From Vibrio sp. (GTDB lineage Bacteria; Pseudomonadota; Gammaproteobacteria; Enterobacterales; Vibrionaceae), in the NCBI GenBank assembly GCA_007124475.1, contig SLFB01000125.1:1-32269 (forward strand): 32,269 nucleotides of DNA. Reading direction: 5' to 3'. Positions 22,682 to 31,116 of the stretch are shown here, in pieces. The translations under genes were made by a program, and so were the position numbers. How positions within the stretch are numbered: the first letter of the stretch is position 1; the number at the start of each line of letters is the position of its first letter. A model generated the notes under the pieces. It was not told the DNA's origin. It saw only the letters and a program-made list of their open reading frames with translations, and searched no databases.

Positions 22682-25540
22682 TTATAGCGCGGCAATAGTC
22701 GCTTTCTGCTCAGCGAGTTTGACTAGCGTTTCTTGATAACCGGCTAACTTCTCACGTTCTTTAGCGATCACGGCTTCTGGAGCTTTAGCAACAAAACCTT
22801 CATTGCCTAGCTTACCTTCGATGCGCTTGATCTCGCCTTGAGTTTTTGCCATTTCTTTATCCAAGCGAGCGAGCTCAGCATCTTTATCAATCAAACCAGC
22901 CATAGGGATCATGAGCTCAGACTTACCGACCAGTGCTGTGGCACAGGCTGGTGTTTGCTCTTGATCGGCTAACACCCGTACCGATTCCAATTTCGCAAGA
23001 GCAATCAGAACCTGTTTATTGGCTTCAACTCGCTCTGCATCTTCAGCATTAGCCGCTTTCAGCATCACCGCTAAAGGTTTACCTGGGTTGATATCATACT
23101 CAGCACGTAAGTTACGGATGCTGGTAATGAACGCTTTTACCCATTCAATATCATCCAAAGCCTTTTGATTAAAGTTGGCCTGGTTATATTGAGGTAGTGC
23201 TTGCAGCATGATGGTCTCGCCCTCAACGCCGTCAACCAGAGGTTTTATGCTTTGCCAGATAGTTTCAGTGATATATGGGATCACTGGATGGGCAAGACGC
23301 AAGGTTTTCTCTAGTACGGTGATTAGCGTACGACGTGTACCGCGTTGTTGTGCTGCTGTACCTTTCCAAAGGATAGGTTTGGTGAGCTCTAGATACCAGT
23401 CACAGAATTGATTCCAAATAAATTCGTACAACGTATTGGCTGCCATATCGAGACGGAAGTTGTCGATATGGCTGTTGAATGCTTTCGCTGCCAGTTCAAA
23501 TTGTGATTCGATCCATTTATCAGCTAACGAATATTCGATTTCGCCAGCGGCAAAGCCACAATCCTGTTCTTCTGTATTCATCATGACGTAACGACTCGCG
23601 TTCCAGAGTTTGTTACAGAAGTTACGGTAACCTTCAAGGCGCTTCATATCCCAGTTAATGTCACGACCGGTGGAAGCCATCGCGGCAAGAGTGAAACGCA
23701 GCGCGTCTGTGCCGTAAGGTTCAATACCATTTTCAAAGGTTTTACGCGTGTTCTTCTCAATCTTAGCGGCAAGTTGTGGTTGCATCATATTGCCGGTACG
23801 TTTGTCAACCAGTGATTCGAGATCAATACCATCGATCATATCAATAGGGTCGAGGACATTACCTTTCGATTTTGACATTTTGTCGCCGTTCTCGTCACGG
23901 ATGAGTCCTGTGACGTATACGGTTTTGAATGGCACTTGTGGCTTACCATTTTTATCTTTTACAAAGTGCATGGTCATCATGATCATGCGTGCTACCCAGA
24001 AGAAAATGATGTCAAAACCCGTCACCAGAACATCGGATGGGTGGAAAACTTTGAGATCATCGGTTTGCTCTGGCCAGCCTTGAGTACCAAATGTCCACAG
24101 GGCTGATGAGAACCATGTATCTAGTACGTCTTCGTCTTGGTGTAATTCAATCACTGAAGCCAGGTTGTGTTGTTGACGTACTTCTTCTTCGCTCCGGCCG
24201 ACGTAGACATTGCCTTGGTTATCATACCAGGCTGGGATACGGTGTCCCCACCACAACTGACGAGAAATACACCAATCTTGTACATCACGCATCCAAGAGA
24301 AATACATATTCTCGTATTGTTTAGGAACAAACTGGATGTCACCATTTTCAACCGCTTCCACTGCGGTTTTCGCGAGCGGCGCGGTGCGTACATACCATTG
24401 GTCAGTGAGCATAGGCTCGATAACAACACCACCACGATCGCCATAAGGTACAGTGAGATCGTGATCTTTGATGCTATCCAATAGGCCTAGTTGATCCAGC
24501 TCAGCCACAATCGCTTTACGCGCAGCAAAGCGCTCCATGCCATGATATTGCACCGGTAGCTCAGTAGAGTAAGCATCACTTGGCTCACCATTGGTGGTGA
24601 AGATTTCTGCTTGATGGCGAATATTGGCATCAAAAGTCAGAATATTGATCATCGGCAGTTGGTGACGTTTACCCACTTCATAATCGTTAAAATCGTGTGC
24701 TGGAGTGATTTTTACACAGCCAGTGCCTTTTTCCATATCAGCGTGTTCATCTGCTACGATAGGAATACGGCGATTAACGATGGGGAGTAGAATGTCTTTA
24801 CCAATCAATGCTTGGTAACGAGGATCGGCTGGGTTTACCGCGACACCAGTATCACCTAACATGGTTTCCGGGCGAGTGGTTGCTACCACGATATAGTCTT
24901 TGTCATCAGCGGTTTTGACGCCGTCGGCTAGTGGATAGCGGAAATGCCACATATGACCTTTAACGTCTTTATTTTCCACTTCAAGATCAGAAATGGCAGT
25001 GTGTAGCTTAGGGTCCCAGTTAACCAGACGTTTGCCACGATAGATCAAATCATCTTCATACAAACGAACAAAGACTTCTTGCACCGCGTTAGATAGACCT
25101 TCATCCATGGTAAAGCGTTCACGATCCCAATCCACAGACGTACCAAGGCGACGTAGTTGCTGAGTAATGGTGCCACCTGATTGATCTTTCCATTCCCAGA
25201 TTTTGTCAATGAAGGCTTCACGACCATAGTCATGTTTATTCTTACCTTCTTCAGCGGCAATTTTACGCTCAACCACCATTTGCGTTGCGATGCCTGCATG
25301 GTCAGTTCCGACTTGCCATAAGGTGTTTTTTCCTTTCATGCGCTCGCAACGGATCAGCGTATCCATGATGGTATCTTGGAAGGCGTGCCCCATATGCAGG
25401 CTACCAGTGACGTTCGGCGGTGGGATCATAATGCTGTATGCAGGTTTTGATGTGTCACCGTGAGGCTTAAAGTAGCCGTTCTCTTCCCAAGTCTGATACA
25501 GAGCTTGTTCGATTGCTGTTGGGTTATATGTCTTTTCCAT
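22682..25540 (-). CDS. valS: Valyl-tRNA synthetase
   Basis: This 952-residue class I synthetase charges tRNA-Val. The catalytic domain has the HIGH-type motif in PPNVTGSLHMGH (41-52) and KMSKSKGNV. The editing (CP1) domain shows VVATTRPETMLGDT and THE GCVKITPAHDFNDYEVG-type block, and WCISRQLWWGHRIPAWY is conserved. The C-terminus (about 885-952) is the coiled-coil arm, rich in E, K and A, ending EQKATIAAL. Start choice: the frame extends 14 codons upstream to a TTG, but the ATG at 25540 gives MEKTYNP, as in E. coli (951 residues). It is the last gene after pepA and holC. Confidence 0.98.
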   Translation of the reverse strand: MEKTYNPTAIEQALYQTWEENGYFKPHGDTSKPAYSIMIPPPNVTGSLHMGHAFQDTIMDTLIRCERMKGKNTLWQVGTDHAGIATQMVVERKIAAEEGKNKHDYGREAFIDKIWEWKDQSGGTITQQLRRLGTSVDWDRERFTMDEGLSNAVQEVFVRLYEDDLIYRGKRLVNWDPKLHTAISDLEVENKDVKGHMWHFRYPLADGVKTADDKDYIVVATTRPETMLGDTGVAVNPADPRYQALIGKDILLPIVNRRIPIVADEHADMEKGTGCVKITPAHDFNDYEVGKRHQLPMINILTFDANIRHQAEIFTTNGEPSDAYSTELPVQYHGMERFAARKAIVAELDQLGLLDSIKDHDLTVPYGDRGGVVIEPMLTDQWYVRTAPLAKTAVEAVENGDIQFVPKQYENMYFSWMRDVQDWCISRQLWWGHRIPAWYDNQGNVYVGRSEEEVRQQHNLASVIELHQDEDVLDTWFSSALWTFGTQGWPEQTDDLKVFHPSDVLVTGFDIIFFWVARMIMMTMHFVKDKNGKPQVPFKTVYVTGLIRDENGDKMSKSKGNVLDPIDMIDGIDLESLVDKRTGNMMQPQLAAKIEKNTRKTFENGIEPYGTDALRFTLAAMASTGRDINWDMKRLEGYRNFCNKLWNASRYVMMNTEEQDCGFAAGEIEYSLADKWIESQFELAAKAFNSHIDNFRLDMAANTLYEFIWNQFCDWYLELTKPILWKGTAAQQRGTRRTLITVLEKTLRLAHPVIPYITETIWQSIKPLVDGVEGETIMLQALPQYNQANFNQKALDDIEWVKAFITSIRNLRAEYDINPGKPLAVMLKAANAEDAERVEANKQVLIALAKLESVRVLADQEQTPACATALVGKSELMIPMAGLIDKDAELARLDKEMAKTQGEIKRIEGKLGNEGFVAKAPEAVIAKEREKLAGYQETLVKLAEQKATIAAL

Positions 25541-25597
25541 AGTGCTCTTAGCTGGATACTGTGAATGGTTAATCTTAGTCAAACTTCATAAGTGAAG

Positions 25598-25614
25598 GAT
25601 CTTAAAATAAGATC
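25598..25614 (-). other. Small palindromic hairpin between holC and valS
   Basis: GATCTTA-AAA-TAAGATC is a perfect 7-bp stem with a 3-base loop, extended by AAGG/CTT after a bulge, 58 bases before the valS start. There is no adjacent T-run on the minus strand, so it is unlikely to stop transcription; it may be an RNA-processing or stability element in the operon. Confidence 0.45.
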
Positions 25615-25635
25615 GCCTTAACTATAAGGTTTGAC

Positions 25636-26085
25636 CTACGGATGTTTTAGTTCGATGGTCTGTAATTGATAACCGGCTTGACGATAGATTTTATATCGTT
25701 CACGGGCTATCTGCTTGGTTTTTTCATCACAAGGCACGAAGTCTATCACCTCTGTGAAGGCATTCGCAAAGGTTGTATGATTATCCGCCACGTTTATTAC
25801 CAGTTGGCGATTATAGTTGGGTTTTGCCCCTTGATAACCTATTTCGATTGGGGTGCCGTATTTAGGTCCCTCTCCGACTAAATTATGAGCGATAAACTGG
25901 GCGGGTTCTACTTGCCAAAAGCACTCGGCTAACTGCTCCGCGTTAGGTTGATCTTGGCAATGCAGATAGATTTTTGCGCCTTGCTTAGCAAAATAGTGCG
26001 CTAGGTATACTATGTATTGTTCAAAGCCACGTGGCTTTGCTTGTGGGCTATCATGAGCGATAAGGTAAAACGTTGCGGTTGCCAT
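25636..26085 (-). CDS. holC: HolC, DNA polymerase III chi subunit
   Basis: This 149-residue protein fits the chi subunit, which binds single-strand DNA-binding protein and, through psi, the clamp loader. The start (ATATFYLIAHDSP) and the conserved run AHNLVGEGPKYGTPIEIGY match, as does ANAFTEVIDFVPCDEKTKQIARERY near the end, here quoted in two parts (ANAFTEVIDFVPCD and KQIARERYKIYRQAGY). Length equals E. coli chi (147). Placement between pepA and valS is the standard gammaproteobacterial order. A pepA terminator lies just upstream, so holC-valS may partly depend on readthrough or its own promoter. Confidence 0.95.
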   Translation of the reverse strand: MATATFYLIAHDSPQAKPRGFEQYIVYLAHYFAKQGAKIYLHCQDQPNAEQLAECFWQVEPAQFIAHNLVGEGPKYGTPIEIGYQGAKPNYNRQLVINVADNHTTFANAFTEVIDFVPCDEKTKQIARERYKIYRQAGYQLQTIELKHP

Positions 26086-26126
26086 AATTGATATTTCCGA
26101 TTGCCATAATCATTACAGTGGCAATA

Positions 26127-26149
26127 AAAAAGGGCCTATGGCCCTTTTT
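26127..26149 (-). terminator. Intrinsic terminator after pepA
   Basis: AAAAAGGGCC-TAT-GGCCCTTTTT is a 10-bp stem with a 3-base loop, 10 bases past the pepA stop. On the minus strand it ends in a run of T (TTTTTTATTG). It should strongly reduce readthrough from pepA to holC, unless the 41 bases between it and holC contain a promoter. Confidence 0.88.
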
Positions 26150-26158
26150 CGTGAGGTT

Positions 26159-27667
26159 TTATTCCTCGCTGTCGGGACCACTGCGGTTAAGCAGAAACTG
26201 GATCAGCATTGAGACCGGACGTCCAGTTGAACCTTTTGCCGCGCCAGATTTCCATGCCGTACCAGCCACATCGATATGAGCCCAGTTATACTTCTTGGCA
26301 AATTTAGAAAGAAAACAGCCTGCAGTAATAGCGCCCGCAGGGCGACCGCCAATGTTGGCCATATCAGCAAATGGGCTTTTTATTTGCTCGTGGTATTCAT
26401 CAGCTAAAGGTAAGCGCCAAGCACGATCGCTCGATTGTTCCGAAGCATTAATCAGCTCATGAGCCAATGGATTGTGGTTAGACATCACCGCGCTAATGTG
26501 GTGACCTAGGGCCATCACACAAGCACCGGTTAAGGTTGCGACATCAAGTACACAATCTGGTTCAAAACGTTCCACATAGGTTAGCGCATCACACAGAACC
26601 AGTCGTCCTTCTGCATCGGTATTCAATACTTCTACCGTTTGTCCAGACATAGTAGTTAGGATATCACCAGGACGATAAGCATTACTGCCAGGCATATTTT
26701 CACAACCGGCCAAAATACCAATCACATTCAGCGGTAAATTTAACTTTGCCAGTGCTTTCATGGCACCGAACACGGAAGCGGCGCCACACATATCGTACTT
26801 CATCTCATCCATAGCTTCGCCTGGTTTGAGAGAAATACCACCTGAATCGAAAGTGAGACCTTTGCCCACTAAGACAATCGGTTTAGCATTCGGATCTGGG
26901 TGACCTTTATACTCAATAACCGACATCATGGATTCGTTTTTCGAACCACGGCCAACCGCTAAATAGGAGGTCATGGCGAGTTTTTCCATTTCTTCTTCAC
27001 CGATGATTTTTGTTGTCACTGTCGGATAATCATCAGCAAGTCGGCGCGCCTGTGAAGCAAGGTAAGCGGGATTGGCGACATTCGGAGGCATATTACCTAA
27101 ATCTTTACTGGCTTTTACTCCAGATGCAATCGCTAATCCATGGGTGATTGCTCGTTCACCTAGGCTCAATTCACGGCGAGTGGGAACGTTGAATACCAGT
27201 TTGCGTAACGGGCGACGAGTTTCTGGTTTTATACTTTTGAACTGATCAAAAGTATAGAGGCCATCTTTAGTTGCCTCTACGGCTTGGCGAACTTTCCAAT
27301 AGGTATCACGACCTTTAACGTGCAACTCGGTGAGAAAACATACCGCTTCCATTGAGCCCGTTTCGTTCAGGGTGCTAATGGTTTTCTGGATTATTTCTTT
27401 ATACTGGCGTTCACCGAGTTCGCGCTCTTTACCACAGCCGACTAGTAACACTCGCTCTGACAATACACCTGGGACTTGGTGCAATAATAGCATCTGGCCA
27501 GGCTTGCCTTCTAAGTCACCTCGGCGTAATAATGAACTGATATAACCATCACTAATTTTATCAAGTTGTTCTGCTACTGGAGAAAGTCGGCGCGGTTCGA
27601 ACACTCCCACTACAATGCATGCACTGCGTTGTTTTTCTGGGCTGCCACTTTTTACACTGAACTCCAT
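26159..27667 (-). CDS. pepA: PepA, leucyl aminopeptidase (M17)
   Basis: This 502-residue hexameric metallopeptidase removes N-terminal residues from peptides. The C-terminal catalytic domain has the M17 signature NTDAEGRL (349-356). Ligands equivalent to the known two-metal site are Lys269, Asp274, Asp292, Asp351 and Glu353, with Arg355. The N-terminal domain (about 1-170) is the part that in E. coli binds DNA. E. coli PepA also works as a DNA-binding co-factor in Xer recombination at cer and in pyrimidine-dependent repression of carAB, which feeds both pyrB and argF in this window. Such a role here is inference. TAGGAG precedes the ATG, and a consensus -35 lies upstream. Confidence 0.97.
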   Translation of the reverse strand: MEFSVKSGSPEKQRSACIVVGVFEPRRLSPVAEQLDKISDGYISSLLRRGDLEGKPGQMLLLHQVPGVLSERVLLVGCGKERELGERQYKEIIQKTISTLNETGSMEAVCFLTELHVKGRDTYWKVRQAVEATKDGLYTFDQFKSIKPETRRPLRKLVFNVPTRRELSLGERAITHGLAIASGVKASKDLGNMPPNVANPAYLASQARRLADDYPTVTTKIIGEEEMEKLAMTSYLAVGRGSKNESMMSVIEYKGHPDPNAKPIVLVGKGLTFDSGGISLKPGEAMDEMKYDMCGAASVFGAMKALAKLNLPLNVIGILAGCENMPGSNAYRPGDILTTMSGQTVEVLNTDAEGRLVLCDALTYVERFEPDCVLDVATLTGACVMALGHHISAVMSNHNPLAHELINASEQSSDRAWRLPLADEYHEQIKSPFADMANIGGRPAGAITAGCFLSKFAKKYNWAHIDVAGTAWKSGAAKGSTGRPVSMLIQFLLNRSGPDSEE

Positions 27668-27709
27668 GCGTACTCCTACATCCTAAAGACAAATAGAACT
27701 AAATGTTAG

Positions 27710-27740
27710 ATAATACATTCTTACTGAGTGAATATGTCAA
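27710..27740 (-). promoter_or_regulatory. Probable pepA promoter
   Basis: On the minus strand a perfect -35 TTGACA (27735-27740) is followed by TGTATTAT, giving a -10 of TATTAT at 19 bp or TGTATT at 17 bp. The start would lie about 35-40 bases before the pepA ATG. The lptFG promoter must lie in the opposite direction in the same 193-bp gap; I see only a weak TTATAG or TGTATA there. Confidence 0.6.
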
Positions 27741-27860
27741 GCGTTCATCTTCTTGCTTGAATGGGCTAACAAATAGTGAATTTTTTAAAAAAATAAACGA
27801 CTCAACAGGAAATTATAGTGATTCCATCAAAAAAACAAGTTTTGTATAGGTTATTTAGCC

Positions 27861-28964
27861 GTGATTATTGTTAGATATTTGATCAGAGAAACATTAAAGA
27901 GCCAATTTGCGATCTTTTTCGTGTTGTTTTTGGTTTTTTTAAGCCAAAAGTTTATTCGCGTGTTGGCGGATGCTTCTGATGGTGAAATCCCGGCTCGGAT
28001 GATCTTATCCATTGTTGGTCTCAATATGCCAGCGATGGGATTGCTTATGCTGCCGCTCAGTTTGTATATTGGTATCCTATTAACATTTGGGCGCTTGTAC
28101 GCGGAAAGCGAAATCACGGTAATGAATGCAACTGGAATTGGGAATAAATTTCTTATTCGCGCCGCTTTGTATTTGGCATTAATTACCGCCACGGTGGCTG
28201 GCTTTAATGCCTTTTGGTTGTCACCGTGGAGCCAAGATAAAGAGGCTCAACTGATTGAGCGACTAGCGGCTGAAAGTAGCGTTGATCTATTACAAAAAGG
28301 TCAATTTCAACGCTCTCCAGATGGTTCGTCTGTGGTGTTCATTGATAATATTGAAAACCGAAGGTTGCAAAACGTTTTTGTTGCTCAGTTAGCACCCCGT
28401 CAATCAGTATTGCCCAGTGTGATGTTTTCTGATTCAGGGCAAGTCAAAGAATTAAGCGATGGTCGGCAAATGATCATCATGCATAATGGTGTTCGTTATG
28501 AAGGGATACCAACACGTTTAGATTATATGATCACTCGTTTTGATGAATACGAAGGATTGATTGGTCAAAGAGCGGTTAAAGAAAAAGGTCGTAGCTGGCA
28601 AGAAACCCCAACGTTAGCACTGATTAATCATCCGGATCCGCGAGCACAGGCCGAGCTGCAATGGCGTATTTCACTGGTCTTGTGTGTTCCATTGTTAACC
28701 ATGTTAGTTGTGCCTCTTTCCGTTGTGAACCCAAGACAAGGGCGGTTTGCTAAGATGGGCCCTGCCATTCTCATTTATCTAACTTATTTTTTAACCATAA
28801 GCGCGATGAAATCAGCCATCGAAGACGGTTCAATTGCGGTCGAGGTTGGCATGTGGCCAATCAATATCGCGTTATTGTTAGTTGCTTTGTTGGCAAACTG
28901 CTTGGATAGTGTTCCAGTGAGAAAACTCAAAGATAAATTTAATCAAACACGTAAGGTGGCCTAA
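27861..28964 (+). CDS. lptF: LptF, permease of the lipopolysaccharide exporter
   Basis: This 367-residue inner-membrane subunit of LptB2FG has three N-terminal helices (about 12-35, 50-75 and 95-120), a periplasmic beta-jellyroll (about 130-260) and three C-terminal helices (about 270-345). The GTG start gives MIIVRYLIRETLKSQ, which aligns with E. coli MIIIRYLVRETLKSQ, so it is accepted although the ribosome-binding site is weak. Further matches include YAESEITVMNATGIG (coupling helix that contacts LptB), FQRSPDGSSVVFIDNI and VVPLSVVNPRQGRFAKMGPA. It is divergent from pepA and followed two bases later by lptG. Confidence 0.97.
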   Translation: MIIVRYLIRETLKSQFAIFFVLFLVFLSQKFIRVLADASDGEIPARMILSIVGLNMPAMGLLMLPLSLYIGILLTFGRLYAESEITVMNATGIGNKFLIRAALYLALITATVAGFNAFWLSPWSQDKEAQLIERLAAESSVDLLQKGQFQRSPDGSSVVFIDNIENRRLQNVFVAQLAPRQSVLPSVMFSDSGQVKELSDGRQMIIMHNGVRYEGIPTRLDYMITRFDEYEGLIGQRAVKEKGRSWQETPTLALINHPDPRAQAELQWRISLVLCVPLLTMLVVPLSVVNPRQGRFAKMGPAILIYLTYFLTISAMKSAIEDGSIAVEVGMWPINIALLLVALLANCLDSVPVRKLKDKFNQTRKVA

Positions 28965-28966
28965 CT

Positions 28967-30037
28967 GTGTTTAAACTTCTAGATTGGTATATCGGCCGCA
29001 CCATTATCGCGACAACGAGCTTAGTATTGGTAACCTTTGTTGGCTTATCTGGCATTATTAAATATGTTGAGCAATTAAGAAAGGTAGGTGATGGTAGTTA
29101 TGACCTAATGCAGGCCTTGTTATTTGTTGTGCTCAGTATCCCACGAGATATTGAAATGTTTTTTCCAATGGCAGCACTGTTAGGTGCTTTGATTGGTTTA
29201 GGGGCTTTAGCTGCCAGTTCAGAATTAGTAGTGATGCAAGCATCAGGTTTCTCCAAGCTAGATATTGGTTTATCGGTACTCAAAACGGCCATTCCTTTGA
29301 TGCTAATTATCACATTACTGGGCGAATGGGGAGCTCCACAAGCTCAGAAAATGGCTCGTGATATGCGAGCTTTTGCTACGTCAGGGGGAAACATACTGTC
29401 GGTGCGTACTGGTGTGTGGGCAAGAGACGCTAACGATTTTATATTCATCAGTAAGATAGACAATGAACGACTGTACGGGCTAAATATGTGGCGATTTGAT
29501 GAGCAGAAAAAGCTCAATCATATTATTTTTGCAGAACAAGTTGACTATATCGGTGATAATCATTGGTTAATGAAGCAAGTCCAAGTGACAAATTTACAAA
29601 ATGATGTGCAGCTAAGCAAAGAAGAGTTGGATGTTTATCAATGGCGTACCGCTCTAGCTCCAGATAAGCTGGCTGTGGTGACAGTGAAACCAGAAGAGCT
29701 ATCTCTCAGCGGTCTTTACGACTATGTTCAATATTTGAAAGCCTCAGAGCAAGACTCAGCCCGTTATGAATTAGCGTTATGGCGTAAAATTAGTCAGCCT
29801 TTTGCTATCGGTGTCATGATGCTAATGGCTTTATCATTTATTTTTGGCCCCTTACGCAGCGTGACTATGGGAGCAAGAGTGCTCTCAGGGGTAATAGCCG
29901 GGTTTACTTTCTATATCTCAAGCGAGTTTTTTGGCCCATTAAGCTTAGTGTATGGTTTTCATCCAGCGTTTGGTGCTATAGCGCCAAGTTTAGTGTTTCT
30001 TACTATCGCTGTGATGTTATTGAATCGTAAGCTTTAG
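28967..30037 (+). CDS. lptG: LptG, permease of the lipopolysaccharide exporter
   Basis: This 356-residue partner of LptF has the same layout: three helices, a periplasmic jellyroll at about 135-265, and three helices. The GTG start, with AAGGTGG eight bases before it, gives MFKLLDWYIGRTII, and no nearby ATG fits the family. Matches include LSGIIKYVEQLRKVGDGSYD, FFPMAALLGALIGLGALA, SELVVMQASGFSKLD (coupling helix) and MMLMALSFIFGPLRSVTMG. An internally deleted ERIC repeat begins two bases after the stop, so the lptFG transcript ends in, or passes through, that hairpin. Confidence 0.97.
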   Translation: MFKLLDWYIGRTIIATTSLVLVTFVGLSGIIKYVEQLRKVGDGSYDLMQALLFVVLSIPRDIEMFFPMAALLGALIGLGALAASSELVVMQASGFSKLDIGLSVLKTAIPLMLIITLLGEWGAPQAQKMARDMRAFATSGGNILSVRTGVWARDANDFIFISKIDNERLYGLNMWRFDEQKKLNHIIFAEQVDYIGDNHWLMKQVQVTNLQNDVQLSKEELDVYQWRTALAPDKLAVVTVKPEELSLSGLYDYVQYLKASEQDSARYELALWRKISQPFAIGVMMLMALSFIFGPLRSVTMGARVLSGVIAGFTFYISSEFFGPLSLVYGFHPAFGAIAPSLVFLTIAVMLLNRKL

Positions 30038-30038
30038 C

Positions 30039-30117
30039 TATACCCTTCCGACTTGAAGCTGCAGGGGTGTTGGCTACGTTCGTTCGCCTACCTGCAACTC
30101 CAAGTTGTTTGGGTATA
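30039..30117 (+). repeat. Internally deleted ERIC element (79 bp)
   Basis: Its first 50 bases (30039-30088) match the first 50 bases of the full ERIC at 20590 with one difference, and its last 27 (30091-30117) match the last 27 with two. The 51 bases between are replaced by TA. Both ends keep TATACCC / GGGTATA, so the terminal inverted repeats are intact. It follows lptG directly in the same orientation as the other copy has to rapA, and lies in the convergent gap before the RDD gene. Confidence 0.9.
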
Positions 30118-30163
30118 TAGGTTTTCTGAGCGATACCATTAGTTTGGTTCAATGACCCCAAGT

Positions 30164-30661
30164 CTATTTCTCGGTTAAGGTTGTTGCTTTTTTAATTTGG
30201 TGGATTTTTATCATCTCTGTTTGCGCCCACATATCTTGAAAACTGCGTTTGTTAGGATCGATGGGAACAGTGAAATTGCCTAGCCCTAGCCCTGCGGTAG
30301 CCAAACGAATTAAAGCTTGTGTGATGCTGATTGAGCTGCCATCGGTATTGCATAATTTCAGTTGGGCTACTTTCATGCCGAATGTTTGCCCGCTGGTTAT
30401 CCAAAAGTAGACATAAAAGCCAACCCAGACAATCGCTAAATAAAGTGTGAAAATTGGGCTCCATAGGGGATGCTGCATTAACAGATTGGTGATGCTGGGA
30501 TAAGGGGTATAACTCATTACGCCAGTGATGGTTAAGATGCTCAAAATGGCCATTAAGCTAGTAGCAGCGATAAGTAACAGTATGGTTACCAGTACAGCAT
30601 CACACAATAAAGCAGTGAGGCGCGGCAATAGACCAGCTTGCTGATCTTGACTATGGTTCAT
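30164..30661 (-). CDS. RDD-family membrane protein
   Basis: This 165-residue protein has an RDD domain with three likely membrane helices (about 22-48, 70-88 and a weaker third near 113-130). The family landmarks are RLTALLCDAVLV (14-25, Arg and Asp of RDD) and SGQTFGMKVAQLKLC (89-103). The C-terminus (FQDMWAQTEMIKI) lies in the cytoplasm. Function is unknown for this group; some RDD proteins elsewhere act in sodium/proton exchange, but nothing here shows it. It is monocistronic and convergent with lptFG. No specific gene symbol is justified. Confidence 0.85.
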   Translation of the reverse strand: MNHSQDQQAGLLPRLTALLCDAVLVTILLLIAATSLMAILSILTITGVMSYTPYPSITNLLMQHPLWSPIFTLYLAIVWVGFYVYFWITSGQTFGMKVAQLKLCNTDGSSISITQALIRLATAGLGLGNFTVPIDPNKRSFQDMWAQTEMIKIHQIKKATTLTEK

Positions 30662-30792
30662 ATTACTCTCAACGATGGTAGAAGTTTAAACAACAGGATA
30701 CTGAATAGAGATGAAGCTGAAAAGCGGAGCATCAAAGTAACCTACTCATGGCGAAATATTCAGCAAACGATTTGCATTTCAATATTTTGCTA

Positions 30793-30820
30793 TTGCGCTG
30801 GCGTCATTGTTGCGTATAAT
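30793..30820 (+). promoter_or_regulatory. Promoter of tRNA-Leu
   Basis: TTGCGC (30793-30798), a 16-bp spacer and perfect TATAAT (30815-30820) are followed by a GC-rich discriminator (GCCCAGC). The start would fall near 30827, some 20 bases before the tRNA. GC-rich discriminators mark stringently controlled stable-RNA promoters, which is inferred here. Confidence 0.8.
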
Positions 30821-30847
30821 GCCCAGCATCAAAAGGCACTAGCCTAA

Positions 30848-30932
30848 GCCGATGTGGTGAAATTGGTAGACACGACGGATTCAAAATCCGTTTCCTTCGG
30901 GAGTGGCGGTTCAAGTCCGCCCATCGGTACCA
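30848..30932 (+). tRNA. tRNA-Leu (CAA anticodon)
   Basis: The 85-base cloverleaf has acceptor arms GCCGATG / CATCGGT (G1-U72 wobble), discriminator A and encoded CCA. The D-arm has TGGTGAAATTGGTAGACAC. The anticodon stem ACGGA / TCCGT holds the loop TTCAAAA with anticodon CAA, reading UUG. A long class II variable arm (TCC-TTCG-GGA) follows, then T-arm GGCGG-TTCAAGT-CCGCC. The long variable arm and A73 agree with leucine. It is a single tRNA with its own promoter and terminator. Confidence 0.96.
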
Positions 30933-30940
30933 TTATTTAT

Positions 30941-30979
30941 ACAACAAAGCCTCGACGAAAGTCGGGGCTTTGTTGTTTC
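30941..30979 (+). terminator. Terminator after tRNA-Leu
   Basis: A 16-bp stem (ACAACAAAGCCTCGAC with GTCGGGGCTTTGTTGT, one T-G wobble) closes on a GAAA tetraloop at 30957-30960. The right arm is T-rich at its end (TTTGTTGTTTCTG). It begins 8 bases after the CCA. Confidence 0.9.
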
Positions 30980-31116
30980 TGTCTCGCTTATTTTTAAATA
31001 TTGTTCTCTATCATAAAACGGGTGCGTAACGGTGAGTCAATGCCTCAACAAAGGTGCATTTAGTGTAAATTTTTTCTAAGCTTAGGTCATTGATAAAAAG
31101 GTGTGATTAAAACATA

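Noticed and set aside
25541..25635. T-box or other aminoacyl-tRNA riboswitch in the valS leader
   Set aside because: Only a short palindrome is seen, none of the T-box conserved bases, and T-boxes are not expected in gammaproteobacteria.
30638..30847. A 69-codon plus-strand open frame between the RDD gene and tRNA-Leu
   Set aside because: It overlaps the RDD 5' end and contains the tRNA promoter; no ribosome-binding site or recognisable domain.
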